From contig OX438755.1 of NCBI GenBank assembly GCA_949316235.1, forward strand, positions 15,703,151-15,767,150: a stretch of 64,000 bases of DNA. Direction: 5' to 3'. The notes under the pieces were generated by a model that worked only from the letters and a program-made list of their open reading frames with translations, ran no database searches and was not told the origin of the DNA. Below, in pieces: positions 42,895-53,402 of the stretch (position 1 is the stretch's first letter; every line of letters starts with the position of its first letter). Both the position numbers and the translations under genes were made by a program. Source of the DNA: Oegoconia quadripuncta (taxonomy: Eukaryota > Arthropoda > Insecta > Lepidoptera > Autostichidae).

Positions 42895-43284
42895 TATTAC
42901 ATTATTTTCTTCTGCTCAAATATGTTTGCCAATTTAGTATGAAAAGTCTATGATATATGTACTTTGTGCGTGTTGCTCGAGAGGCGGGTCTGGGGTTCCA
43001 TTACATAATTTCATCGTTATCGTCATGCCATGCCATGCCATGTGATTGGTTGGCTCATTGCTCGCTCGGTAATTTGACGGTTTCTCATTGGTCAACGTAA
43101 TCGATGACGATACCGACGAAGTTACATAATCTAATGGCAGGTGACTCGCAACACAGGCATTTATGCCTAGTGCTCCCACAAATTTGATGTTTCAATAAAT
43201 TTTGTTATATTTTATACTATTTTACGAACCAACCTCTGTATTCTACAACTTACTTTGTCTGATCGAGGAGAAAATAAACGATTT
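42895..43284. other. Unclassified; short ATGCC array
   Basis: CATGCCATGCCATGCCATG at 43024-43042 is a small pentamer array. GTTATCGTC and CGATGACGATACC nearby recall 8460-8600, but no element can be defined. Confidence 0.35.
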
Positions 43285-43450
43285 ATTTATCTTCAAAACG
43301 GCTTAACCGAATTTCATCAAACCTGTCACCTCATTTAGTCTTCAGTTATATATAAAAATCGCACTCAAATCGGAAATCGCATTACAGAGATACATTACGC
43401 ACACAACGCCGTCAAACACATAACAACTATCGTTTTTCGTCGGGTGTGAA
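43285..43450 (-). repeat. Repeat H copy, best preserved
   Basis: Reversed: AAAACGGCTTAACCGAATTT, AAATCGGAAATCGCATTACA, ACAACGCCGTCAAACACATA and CTATCGTTTTTCGTCGGGTG. Confidence 0.7.
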
Positions 43451-43731
43451 AAATACTGTAATAGTTTACACTACATTTACTTTATCCGTGAAAGTTTATA
43501 CAAGGTGATTTATTATACCTATACTAGCAACCTGAAATTAGCTTGGTCACTGCACGTGTAGAATGGATACCGGCTATAAAAATATGGGGTTATATTTTTT
43601 CCTTAATTATTTATGTAATTTTTGTAGGGCACAAGCGGCAATAAACAGTAACTGAATTCGCAATAATAATCGTAATCATTTATTTCAATTTTATTTGGTC
43701 TAGCCATATTGATTACAAAATATATGATGAA
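43451..43731. other. No recognised feature
   Basis: Nothing found. Confidence 0.4.
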
Positions 43732-44008
43732 CCGCCTCCGTGGCTCAATGTAAAGAAAGAAAGAAAAAAGAAAGAAAAGTGGTAGGGCATTTTATATGTC
43801 CGCCTGGCTAGCTACCACCATCTTATCTAAATCTGCCGCCAAACAGCAATGTTAATAGCATTGTTGTGTTCCGGTTGTCAGAGATACAATAGCCAATCCC
43901 CCAAATGTATTGGGGTTTCCGAGTCGGTACGCTTACACCTTCGACCTCATCTTCACTTAACATCAGGTGTGATTGAGGTCAAGTACCAACCCGTTGTGCA
44001 TAAAAAAA
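43732..44008 (+). mobile_element. SINE-B with head segment replaced by GAAA repeat
   Basis: Head CCGCCTCCGTGGCTCAATGT, then an AAAGAAAG-type run (43753-43780), then directly GTGGTAGGGCATTTTATATG. Box B is gone. Tail intact to GTGCATAAAAAAA. Confidence 0.9.
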
Positions 44009-44147
44009 CTTAAATACATAGTTCTTGTTATTATTGAGCATAACGAAGTTTCTCGGTAAGTGTCGCATCGCACAAACAGAATTTTATTACAAATTCCACA
44101 CATAAAAAAACACCAACAATCGTTATTATCAAAGAGCTATTTAAATT
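44009..44147. other. Spacer between two SINE-B tails
   Basis: No feature seen. Confidence 0.4.
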
Positions 44148-44228
44148 GCTTCCACCTTTCGACCTCATTTTCACTTAACATCAGGTGTGATTGAGGTCAA
44201 GTGCTAACCCGTAGTGCATAAAAAAAAT
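44148..44228 (+). mobile_element. SINE-B 3' end
   Basis: GCTTCCACCTTTCGACCTCA, ACATCAGGTGTGATTGAGGT and GTGCATAAAAAAAT. Confidence 0.85.
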
Positions 44229-44244
44229 CTAATTGGGATGTATC

Positions 44245-44520
44245 GGAGTTTTATCCGTCTACCCAAGAAAAGAGAGTAATGATTTTCGAGTGTTTATATG
44301 TGTGTATGTATGTATGTAAGCATGTATGTATGTCCGATCCTTTGGTGCATCCTGTAGCCTAAACGGCTTGAGCGATTTCGAAGTGCATTGTGTCGTTAGA
44401 TTTGTCTTGATCTCTGGAGTGATAGGATACATCTTATGGGTAAAAAAATCCAACATGGCGTTCGCAAAATACAAAATATGTTGTCGGGTTTTTTGGTTTT
44501 TAAATAGTTATAAATATATT
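44245..44520 (+). repeat. Repeat J copy, most complete
   Basis: ACCCAAGAAAAGAGAGTAAT, a TATG-rich run, GCATCCTGTAGCCTAAACGG, GATTTCGAAGTGCATTGTG and TGTTGTCGGGTTTTTTGGTT. It lies directly before a Helitron start. Confidence 0.7.
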
Positions 44521-44540
44521 ATTATCTCATCTAATCTAAT

Positions 44541-45024
44541 CTAACTAATATTATAAATGCGAAAGTTTGGATGTTTTTTTTTAATAACAAATAAAGAAAT
44601 ATCCTTGGGCATGCACACAATGTCATCTAGTTCCACTTTAAGCAAGGCTTGTGTTGTGGATACCAGATGGTTGATATACTACATAAATACATTTTTTGGA
44701 AATTATTATAAATGAAAACATCCATAAGTCGGGTACACATGTCCGTATTCATCATACAAACATATGCCCCTAGCGGGATTCGAACCCGCGACCATTGACG
44801 AAACAGGTCGTCAAAATGTTTGTTTTTTTATTTATTTGTTTGTTTGTTGCTCCATCACGGCGTAACGGCTGAAGAGATTTGGATGAAATTTGGAATTTAG
44901 CTAGAATATACCCTGGATTAAGACATAGGATTCTTTTTATCCCGATAAACTGCGTAGTTCCCGCGGAATAAACATATCCGCGATAAAGCATTCTACGCAG
45001 GCGGACCCGCGGGCAGAAAGCTAG
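44541..45024 (+). mobile_element. Non-autonomous Helitron with nested SINE-A
   Basis: The 5' end TCTAACTAATATTATAAATG is followed by GCGAAAGTTTGGATG. After the SINE, GTTGCTCCATCACGGCGTAA, TTTTTATCCCGATAAACTGC, CCGCGATAAAGC and GCGGGCAGAAAGCTAG then T complete the element. No coding capacity. Confidence 0.82.
44580..44816 (-). mobile_element. SINE-A copy inside a Helitron
   Basis: Reversed tail ACACAATGTCATCTAGTTCC and box B GGGATTCGAACCC at about 44775. The box A segment is deleted between CGACCATTGACG and AAACAGGTCGTC. ATGTTT-type sequence at 44571 and 44817 may be its target duplication. Confidence 0.85.
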
Positions 45025-45845
45025 TACAAAATATCAACCTTGTATTTACAAATTTTACAAAATCATGGTAGGTTTAGACTACATTTCGGTGGATGTGTGA
45101 ACCCACATAAAAGGTCCATTCTCACTTGCGAACGGCTCGACTGTGAAAAATCGGTCAACTGGGTCCAACCTCCACAACTTCGTCAGAGCGAATAGAAAAG
45201 TTTACAACCCTACGTAGCAGGGCACAGGCTTATTTCGGTACATTACGGTACCACGGGATACTGAGGGATCTGATTAACGGTGCCCTTGAGGAAATAATTA
45301 ACGGGTGTTGGGGCATTCACCCTAATATATTCAATGACAAAACTAAATAGAACCTTTTATAGAATTTCTTACCGTAGACTACAGTGGTTGAATTAAATGG
45401 GTGTCCATGCAAGTATTGTACCTCTACAGAATTATTTTAAGTCACAATAAATCTCTTAACATTTGTATAACAGGAACAAACAATTTATTCTATAACTTTT
45501 TTAAATTAGGCATTTTAAAATTAACACTGTATTTATTGTATGTCGATAACACCATAATTCGCCGTCACATATTACTCCCATTTGACCTCGCTATATTTAA
45601 TTCTTGCCATTAACTACTAAGTCTGTGAAACGGAGTGATAACGGATTGCCTGAACAAGTCGCCATTAGCATTTTTTAGGCTTGTGCCCAGTCCTGTACAA
45701 CAAGATAAATAAAGCACTAAAAATCTACCCCCATACTTCTCATGTGTTTAAAAATATGGTTTATATATGGTTGCAGAGTCAAGATTATGACGACCATTAT
45801 CATATTCTGCCCTGGTCACAATTTTACCTACTCAAAGTTACAATA
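45025..45845. other. No gene recognised
   Basis: A segment at 45775-45838 (GACCATTATCATATTCTGCC) resembles 36040-36070 and 46035-46075, so it is probably repeat-derived. Confidence 0.35.
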
Positions 45846-45900
45846 CAATACAAATACACTTTATTGCACAAAAGGAGAATATACATTTTATAAAGCACAA
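45846..45900 (-). mobile_element. LINE-E type 3' end
   Basis: CAATACAATACAAATACACT then TTATTGCACAAAAGG. The AATAC tail units match the large array at 29231. Confidence 0.6.
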
Positions 45901-45909
45901 TACTGAAAA

Positions 45910-46085
45910 GTTACCTCATTATTCACGCCCTTTTCGTTCATATCATCCATCCATATTTTCCGTGGTCTGCCTCTCCCTTTCCATCCATCGACATTCACAT
46001 TCAATACTCTCTAAAATTATTATCAGGTCTACTCATATCATCATCTTCTCGCCCTAGTCCTTATTTAAGTCAAGGTTATGACGAT
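45910..46085 (-). pseudogene. RTE-b reverse transcriptase tail
   Basis: TTCGTTCATATCATCCATCC, TTTTCCGTGGTCTGCCTCTC and CATCGACATTCACATTC. Minus-strand remnant without the hairpin found in the copy at 36.1 kb. Confidence 0.6.
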
Positions 46086-46105
46086 ATCGAGAAATTAAAT
46101 TCACC

Positions 46106-46350
46106 CCCATACAACACTTACGCCCCACACAACACTCACCCCCCACACAACACTCACCCCCTACACAACACTCACCCCCTACACAACACTCACCCCCCAC
46201 ACAACACTCACCCCCCAAATAACACCCACACCCAACGCAACATACCTCCCACACACACACACAAACCTCCCGCACACGCGCCTCCCACACACACGCACCT
46301 CCCACACACACGCACCTCCCACACACACGCACCTCCCACACACACGCCAC
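46106..46350. repeat. CA-rich minisatellite of two unit types
   Basis: First about six units of an 18-base type (CACAACACTCACCCCCTA), then about four of a 19-base type (CTCCCACACACACGCAC). A glycine/cysteine-rich frame on the minus strand is only the repeat read through. Confidence 0.9.
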
Positions 46351-46444
46351 ACCATTTCAACTCACAAGACACCTAATTAAGTTAGTATTATACTTCACTT
46401 GTTTATGAAAGTTTCCATTTCCCACGTTACTAATATTTATACCC

Positions 46445-46604
46445 TCTTATTCATAAAAATTTACAAACGCTTTATAAGCTTGTTTTAGTTAAGGTATGTT
46501 TTGTCACTTTCTTTCATTGCAACATTTCCTTATGAACCACAGAGACAAAACATACTTTAACTAAAACAGGCCTATAAAGCGTTTGTAAATTTTTATGAAT
46601 AAGA
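46445..46604. repeat. Fold-back element with 61-base arms
   Basis: Arms 46445-46505 and 46544-46604 are reverse complements with three mismatches, enclosing 38 bases. Ends are TCTTATTCATAAA / TTTATGAATAAGA. No clear target duplication. It could be a small fold-back transposon remnant or a hairpin RNA source. Confidence 0.92.
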
Positions 46605-49145
46605 CGGATAATGTTTATCTTATCGTAATATTGCGTAACTGTTTGAAAGAAATAACTCTGTTACTTAGTCTACTGGAAGTAGGCGTTAATGACTGCGACA
46701 GTCTCAGACAAATAATGTAGTTATTATCGCATTTCGTAAATTGAAATTTATTTGTTAGCTGGTTTTAATTTAGTTTGATTTCTTTCGTTTTGTTCGGTTT
46801 GGTTTGGTTTAATTTAATTTAGAGAATTCGCGTCAGATTCGATACTTTTATCGCAATTATGCGTCTTTTTCAGCGTATTAAATTTACTAGATTTTTATAT
46901 TCGTAGAGCAAGAAGGCAAACTGGGAACCCTTAAGATTTTGAATCTACCAGGCGTTCAAAATTTGATTTACAAAAATCCCAAGAAAATCAAATATTGTTC
47001 ATTTTAATGTCATAAACCTAATTAACTTTTTGAGACGTAGTCATACCTTTTTAAGTTACGATCCAAATTTGAGTTTGTATATAACACACTCTTCGTCATA
47101 CAGCTCACAAGCAAAGTGAAATATTTTCCGTTTCAAATTCAATCTATCCAGAGCGCGCCAAAGTGTTTGCTTGTGTCTACAACAAGAACGACACGAACTA
47201 CCGTCAACTTCCTCCACTTTAAAATCTCATTGCCATTCCACTTCTTTGCATGTTATTATTTGCTTTAGGTTAAAATTTATCTGCCTACATGCATATAATA
47301 GTACGCTAAATGTAGATAAACACGATTGTATTAGTGATGTGAATAATAATGTCACAGAGTGGCGACTCGCTATTTTAATTATACCAAGTCCCTTAAATAA
47401 CTGTAACGTAAGTACGAGTATGAATAAGTATCTCAAATTGCGATAACGCTAGGTTCATAAATGACCTGATGAATAAAAGGTGAAAATAATGGATAGATCA
47501 AAACGAGATACTCTTACTTGGATGAATCAGGAATATTCTGAAATATTACAATTTATTTTAAGAATTGAATAAATTAAACAACTTTACTCTAACAAAACCA
47601 TAAGTTAAAAATATAGTTTTCTTTAACTTACCAATACACAATTTCGCGTTTGGGAGAAAGACTTTACCTGAAACAGAAATATAAAGTATAAGTAAATCAC
47701 TTCACAATTTAACAGTAACACTGTAATAATGCAGTTTGGCAAATAAGATGGAATTGATTGGTTAATTATTTGGAATAACAAGACCAGAAAAGAGATTAAA
47801 GGAATGTATTCGTGAAACATTAGCAAAACAATCAAATTCAATAGTTCAATTGTTAAAGACGCGTATTTCATTTGTGACATCTAATTGCAACTACTAATGA
47901 ACAAAAACACCAAGGCGCTCTCATCTGAGAATTGAAAAATATTTTAATACAGAAACGAAAGAAAACCTTTTCTGACTTCACAAAAGGTAAGCTAAAGCTT
48001 TTGTAAAAATACAAAGAAATATTTATCCAAAGGAAACTAAACTATTGAAGTAGCGTTCATTAAAAATGATAGGAAATGCCAAACTAAAATAGAAGAGCAG
48101 ATATTCAATAGCGGTTAAAGAAAAATTGTGTTTTAAAATCCAAGTTTTTGTGTTTAGCAACAAACGCCACAGCATTTCTTCGATTTCTGTTGTTTGGGTA
48201 AGTCAGATATCTTGATAATTTGTTTAGGAACATAAAAGCATCGATTGTTTAATGGGTTTTACTGTCGTAAGTCTGATCGAAGCCCATGATGAAATCTTTA
48301 TACCGCTGACGCATTGACCCAAATTGGTCTTTTACATCAACGTTCTTGGTTCTACGCAATTCCTTACCAACAGACACAATACCAATATCTTGGTGAGCCT
48401 CTCATTTGTAACCCATAACATAATTATTTTCTATCTATCGTTGGACTTCTTTTGTAGTCTCATAGCATTTTCTTACAAAATGTTTCAAAAAAAATTCCGA
48501 GATATTATAAGAAAGTTGCCGCGTTTGAAGTTTCGCTACTTTGGGAAGTTATCATTGCATAAGTACCCACCAAAGGTGAAACGTGCATATTCGTATGAAT
48601 AATACAAAGTAGAAGCGCTTGGGATAGAGAGCGGAAGCGTTTTAGTGGCAACCCGTCCGGTTCTTGTTGCGGCCGGCCGTGGGGGGCCACAGAGCTCGCG
48701 ACAGATGTTAGTGGAAGACCATTATTGCGAGGACTCTATTGTCTCCCCTGATTTCAACCTCTAAAATAATTCACGTTTCTTTACCGACAAATCTTTTCAA
48801 CGTAAATTCGACTTTCCGAGGCGTACGTGTCCTTCCGTACCAACTAAAAACTCACTCTTTCAGAGCCGAAATAAAGTAAGGATTATGAGAAAATCTCAAT
48901 CTCTGAAGTCCATTATTTAACTTTTCCGTGCTTCACAGAATCGAAAGCTAAATATTAGCTAGGAAGCGTGACATTTGGCATGAACATTTTTTTGTCAAAA
49001 TATTATTCAAATGTAACTCGACAACTTTGTGAAGTCGCTAACATAAACAGACTGGTTCTTGCTTCCTGTATTAACATTGTGCCTAGACGTATTCATAGTG
49101 AAATAGGTAAAGTTTTTGATAGTCATTGACATATTTTCCTTTCTT
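46605..49145. other. Largest stretch without recognised repeats
   Basis: About 2.5 kb. TTTGG/TTTAA pentamers at 46795-46820. Frames at 47171-47446 (plus), 47623-47880 (minus) and 48324-48602 (plus) show no domain I know. A GC-rich island at 48650-48720 (GCGGCCGGCCGTGGGGGGCC) stands out. This is the most likely place for an unrecognised exon, but I see no supporting evidence. Confidence 0.35.
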
Positions 49146-49960
49146 TATCCATAAAGGGTTAACGACTGATCTCAATCATACCTGATGTTCCACACATCCC
49201 CCGAAATCCCAACTTATATTTGGGAGACTGGCAATTTTAGCTAAAATATCCGGAATACAACAAAACTTCCAATGTATCCTTTCCAATCTCTGACCATCTC
49301 AATCTTTTGGAGCTGGAGTTAACCTCCAACCCAGTAAGTTTTGGGCGCCCCGCAGAATCGAACGCTAAAACAGCAGCTAAGATGCTTGGAATTCTCCTCA
49401 AGGTCAGGCGATAATTCACACCGAAACAGCTTATCAGGCTCAGGTCCGCTCCTGCATGGACTACTACTGTCACCTTTGAGTACCAACTAGCTGCACTCAA
49501 TTCTGTGTAACAGCCAAAAGATTCGATCCTGTGATCGAATTTAGCTGTCTAAATTGCAGAGCATCGAACACCATCGCAAGGTCGCAGTCTTTTACAAGAT
49601 GCACTTTGGTGAGTGTGCGTTGGAATTACATAATCTTATTCCACATCGCCATTTTATCTTCGGACTACTAGGCGTGGAGAGGGTTCCACACGTATGTAGT
49701 CAGCTTTCCGAACATTCGCACTAAGCGGTTCGAGTCTTCCTTCATAATGCGAACAGCTAAGGCATGGAACGCCCTTCAAGTAGATTTTGGTCAAACGCGT
49801 ATCCAGTTAATTATTAAAAAATAAGAATATTGCTGCTTGGCGGTAGACTTAGATGGTAGCGACCAGGCAGATGTTTAAACATATACCCTGTAGGAAATCG
49901 AACCCGCGATATCCGTTTTGTAAACTTTTTGTAGTTTATATTGGGCGTCGGTGGTCGGAG
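49146..49960 (-). mobile_element. SINE-B split by a LINE-Z fragment
   Basis: The tail half (GGTTAACGACTGATCTCAAT to AATATCCGGAATACAACA) lies at 49146-49262. The head half (ATTGCTGCTTGGCGGTAGAC to CGAACCCGCGATATCC) lies at 49826-49960. Between them is a LINE-Z fragment. Confidence 0.7.
49275..49805 (+). pseudogene. LINE-Z coding fragment
   Basis: The plus strand carries decayed copies of the 38.5 kb protein region. LELELTSN, CTCCTCAAGGTCAGGCG (LLKVRR) and CAGGTCCGCTCCTGCATGGA (QVRSCMD) appear, then AAGATGCACTTTGGTGAGTG and AAGGCATGGAACGCCCTTC (KAWNAL). Frameshifts throughout. It ends near TTTTGGTCAAACGCG, the 3' untranslated part. Confidence 0.75.
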
Positions 49961-50440
49961 GTGACAAAATTTTTGTAATGCTATTATTAAAGATTTTGAT
50001 AGGAAAATTTTTGTTTGTAGGTATTATCTCGAAAACGATATAATCAATTAAGATTCACCCTCATTTTTTATGATAAATTAAAACTGTTAAGATCTTCTAT
50101 TACATGAACAAGTATCCACTTTAGTAAAAATATTACTTTTGCTAGCACACTGAGTAGCCCAACCACAAGAGACGTACCAAGCTTTTTCGGCTACACATTG
50201 TGATGACAATCGCAGAGTGCTCCCAAGGATTGAAGCGTCTAGCATCCATTATGTACATCTTATATCTAAGCAACGGGGATATGTCTGCATATCTTCAAAA
50301 ATATGCAAATCTAACATTGCCATTTTGGTTTTCTGTTACCAACTTGGAATGTGAGAAGATACTTTGTTAAAATCAACAATTTATTAAAGTAACAGTTTTA
50401 ACATTGAAATAGTGATTTCAGGATCCCTAAAGTACCAAAA
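49961..50440. other. No recognised feature
   Basis: No gene or repeat match. Confidence 0.4.
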
Positions 50441-50645
50441 TATTCCAGCCGTCGCATGTTCCACCATTTTGTAAATGGATAGAGTTTGTCCGTTATTCAT
50501 GGCTCGACTTCGTGGAATCTTCAGTAATTGAGTTCAGAGAATTGACCGTCAGGATGTTCAGTTTACATAGGTGTACCACAGGGCTCAATTCTAGGACCAT
50601 TCCTAATTCTCGTTTATAGTGATATACTAAACAATCATTTAAATA
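50441..50645 (+). pseudogene. LINE reverse transcriptase fragment, GVPQGS motif
   Basis: GVPQGSILGPFLILVYSDIL is encoded at about 50572-50635. G-V-P-Q-G-S-I-L-G-P is a conserved block of non-LTR reverse transcriptases just before the catalytic palm strand. The upstream 100 bases read LDFVESS and REL in shifting frames. The catalytic F-A-D-D region is not present. Confidence 0.75.
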
Positions 50646-50761
50646 GTGCTCTCTAGTAGTGGAATCTACTCCTCAATAGTACTATTCTAATAAAATAGGA
50701 GGAGTAGGAGTTTGTGCACACTTCTTTAATACTTGATAGGTTATATTAAAAAATAGTAATG

Positions 50762-50863
50762 TGGTACACACATCGATACAAACATATGCTCCTAGCGGGA
50801 TTCGAACCCGCGACCTTTTGGTATAGCAGCAGAGTTTCTAACTACTACACCAAACAGGTCTTC
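50762..50863 (-). mobile_element. SINE-A head fragment
   Basis: GGGATTCGAACCCGCGACCT (box B) and AACTACTACACCAAACAGGT (box A), reversed. The tail is absent. Confidence 0.85.
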
Positions 50864-50993
50864 AAAATAAATACAAAACTACCATAAAACATACAAAAAC
50901 AGACGGGACCATAGATAGGATGCGTAACAGTCAAAATTACTGACTAATTTGAAAATAAGCAAGCATTAGCATGAGCGCCTAACCTCCTACAAA

Positions 50994-51515
50994 GTTGCCA
51001 GCTGAAAATCAGCGCTAGAATTAATATAGCACTATATGGTTCATGTCATAGCATTATGCTGAGCTGGAACCTATATCAGCTTGCACTATTATGTCTTAGC
51101 ATTATTATCTCAAAATTTTCATGTACATGCCTATTGCAAGCTGAATAAATGTTTTCTTTCTTAGAATGTTAACATAAACCATTTGGCATTTTATATTGCA
51201 CTATGCCGGTAACCACAGAAAAAATTTAATACTCTAAGTAATTTAATGCAAATGTTGCCAGCTGAAAATCAACGCTATGGCACAGAATGGCAGCATTATG
51301 CTCAGCTGGAACCTATATCAGCTTGCATTATTATGTCTTAGCATTACTATCTCAAAATTTTCATATACATGCCTATTGTAAGCTGAATAAATGTTTTCTT
51401 TCTTTCTTTCTTTTTTCTTTCTTAGAATGTTGACATAAACCACTTGGCATTTTATATTGCTCTATACCGGTAACCATAGAAAAAAATGTAATACACTAAG
51501 TAATTTAATGCAAAT
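50994..51515 (+). repeat. Tandem duplication, two units of about 260 bases
   Basis: Unit 1 50994-51253, unit 2 51254-51515. Each starts GTTGCCAGCTGAAAATCA, contains GGAACCTATATCAGCTTGCA, AAGCTGAATAAATG and TTTTCTTTC, and ends TAAGTAATTTAATGCAAAT. The middle resembles a CR1-like LINE 3' untranslated end; unit 2 has an expanded TTTC run. Confidence 0.9.
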
Positions 51516-51954
51516 AGACGAAACCCGCGATCATAATATAGATACATCACATACAATTTCTCGTGGCAAACATTTTATGAAATTGCGTTAAGTATTTCTG
51601 TTTACTTACCTTCAAACCAGATATTATAACATTTATCCAACAAAAGGTGTTCATATTACATAAATATAGGAAACAATTTACGCAAAGCTACGTGCCTCCA
51701 CGCGATACATTCGTTATTTTTATGATATTTTATGATACCGGGGAAAATCTTTCGCTTCTGATTTTTTATTTATAACTCACGTTGGAAGGAATGGGCCGAG
51801 GCGTGAATAAACTATCAACTGAGATCGAATATTATGAGGATCTTCATTGACTTATATTCAAGTGCCTGCAATAAATATTTCAAATACATAAGTGAATGAG
51901 ATTATTTGGTTTCAAACTTATATAGATACATACGATGTAACGATGTACGAGATC
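51516..51954. other. No recognised feature
   Basis: Nothing found. Confidence 0.4.
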
Positions 51955-52190
51955 GCGTAACCAGACTATTTCACAATAATAATGAAATATTATAATATAA
52001 AATAATAATTAATAATTTTGTAACATTAAAACCTTTTTTTTTTAAAAGAGCAACCTCTCGAGTTTCTTGCTTGTTCTTCTCAGGGTAAAATTGGATTTTG
52101 AACAAGCAGTAGCTTAAAAAATGTAAAATCTGACTATTTTAAGTGTACCCTGTGTACCTACAAAATAAAGTATTTTTTTTTTATTTGATT
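51955..52190 (+). mobile_element. LINE-C 3' end
   Basis: ACCAGACTATTTCACAATAA, GAGCAACCTCTCGAGTTTCT, TTGAACAAGCAGTAGC, CCTGTGTACCTACAAAATAA and an ATTTGATTTGAT tail. Confidence 0.8.
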
Positions 52191-52450
52191 TGATACATAA
52201 CACGACTTTTATCCCAAATGGGGTGATCGGAGATATCCCAAATATATTGGGTGTTCTAAATATAAAAAGATTAAGATTGAAACAATATCCATGATTCACC
52301 TTCGAGATGTACAGTGTGACAAGGGGTGAGCCCATCGCCGTTAAAACGCGCAACTCTATGCATATTTTTTGGTGGAAAGTCCCATAGTCGAAACAAGAAG
52401 AAACGCGATCACATAATGCGAGGTCGATAACTTGCTTTCTTTCCAATTAC
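52191..52450 (+). repeat. Repeat D copy
   Basis: CTTTTATCCCAAATGGGGTG, AAACAATATCCATGATTCAC, GGTGAGCCCATCGCCGTTAA and GGAAAGTCCCATAGTCG. Confidence 0.7.
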
Positions 52451-52934
52451 GACGATGAACCATTTACAAAATCTAATTATACTCTTCATTGACACCTGCT
52501 CTAGTTTTGCGCGGTTAATTTCTTCCGATGAATTTTTTATTCAAATTTAGAAAAAGCCTGAATCTACCGTGTGAATCTATGGTTCGACATTATTTGATTC
52601 AGCATAAGAAAGTTTCAAATTTGGAATGCGTTTATGTTCACGGAAATGCATTCTTAATTTGAATCTTTCCATGTATTTAGAATAAGGAGGTATAGTTCTT
52701 AATGTGAATATTTTTTAAGACGAGTCCTACAACTTTTCTGATCAAACTTTATGGACTGCAACCGTTGATCGACCACTAGTTTAAAAAACATAACCCAGGA
52801 CGGAACGTAGATCTTATAGAATAGAATAGAATTTTGTAATTTCTTTAGTACTTTATTGAAAAAAAGTTATTTTGTGTAGCAATTTATTTTTATTATTATG
52901 TAGTAATAGTGTAAATACAGCGTGATTTTGAATT
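52451..52934. other. No recognised feature
   Basis: No gene or shared repeat. Confidence 0.4.
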
Positions 52935-53085
52935 CGTGTAATTCCCGTTAACTGGCGACGCCACTTTTGAAAATTGCTGGACTTCAATACTAATGGAGGT
53001 TTCAGAATGTTTTACTTTGTATGGGTGATCGAAAATTGTTTATTCGAATTCGACTATGGTTCCTAGTGGAAAGTCACCACCACAA
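52935..53085 (+). repeat. Repeat L copy 1
   Basis: GTGTAATTCCCGTTAACTGG, GGACTTCAATACTAATGGAG and TCGACTATGGTTCCT match 54549-54725. Confidence 0.65.
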
Positions 53086-53092
53086 GGAAAAG

Positions 53093-53139
53093 AGTCACCA
53101 GTAAGCAGGTATTACACGAATACCTGTTTACTGGTGACT
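53093..53139. repeat. 21-base hairpin with 5-base loop
   Basis: Arms 53093-53113 and 53119-53139, one mismatch, loop ACACG. The right arm (TTTACTGGTGACT) resembles the TTTTACTGGTGACTCC start of repeat L at 54557. Confidence 0.93.
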
Positions 53140-53149
53140 GGTTTATGTT

Positions 53150-53173
53150 TGTATATATATATATATATATTTA
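53150..53173. repeat. TA dinucleotide run
   Basis: About ten TA units directly before a LINE-Z 3' end. Confidence 0.9.
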
Positions 53174-53402
53174 TGATTGACTGAATTCGCGTTTGACCAC
53201 AATCTCACCTGATGGAAAGTGACGATGTGGTCCGAGATGAAGCACGCGATCTCAGTAAATGCCTATTCACTCTGCTCTTGAAGATCCCAAGGTTGTAGGA
53301 TTCAGGAAAGACTGACGCCGGAAGGGAGTTCCATGCCTTGGCTGTTCGGATGATGAATGAAGAATCGAACTTCCTAGTGCGAATGTTCGGTATATTAACT
53401 AT
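53174..53402 (-). mobile_element. LINE-Z 3' end
   Basis: Very similar to 38480-38700: AATCTCACCTGATGGAAAGT, GAAGATCCCAAGGTTGTAGG and GGAGTTCCATGCCTTGGCTG. Includes the codons for KAWNSLP on the minus strand. Truncated. Confidence 0.85.

Noticed and set aside
46054..46350. Cysteine/glycine-rich minus-strand frame resembling a cysteine-rich peptide
   Set aside because: It follows the CA-rich minisatellite exactly and has no signal peptide.
46445..46604. microRNA gene
   Set aside because: The stem is much longer and more perfect than animal microRNA precursors; a fold-back element or long hairpin RNA fits better.
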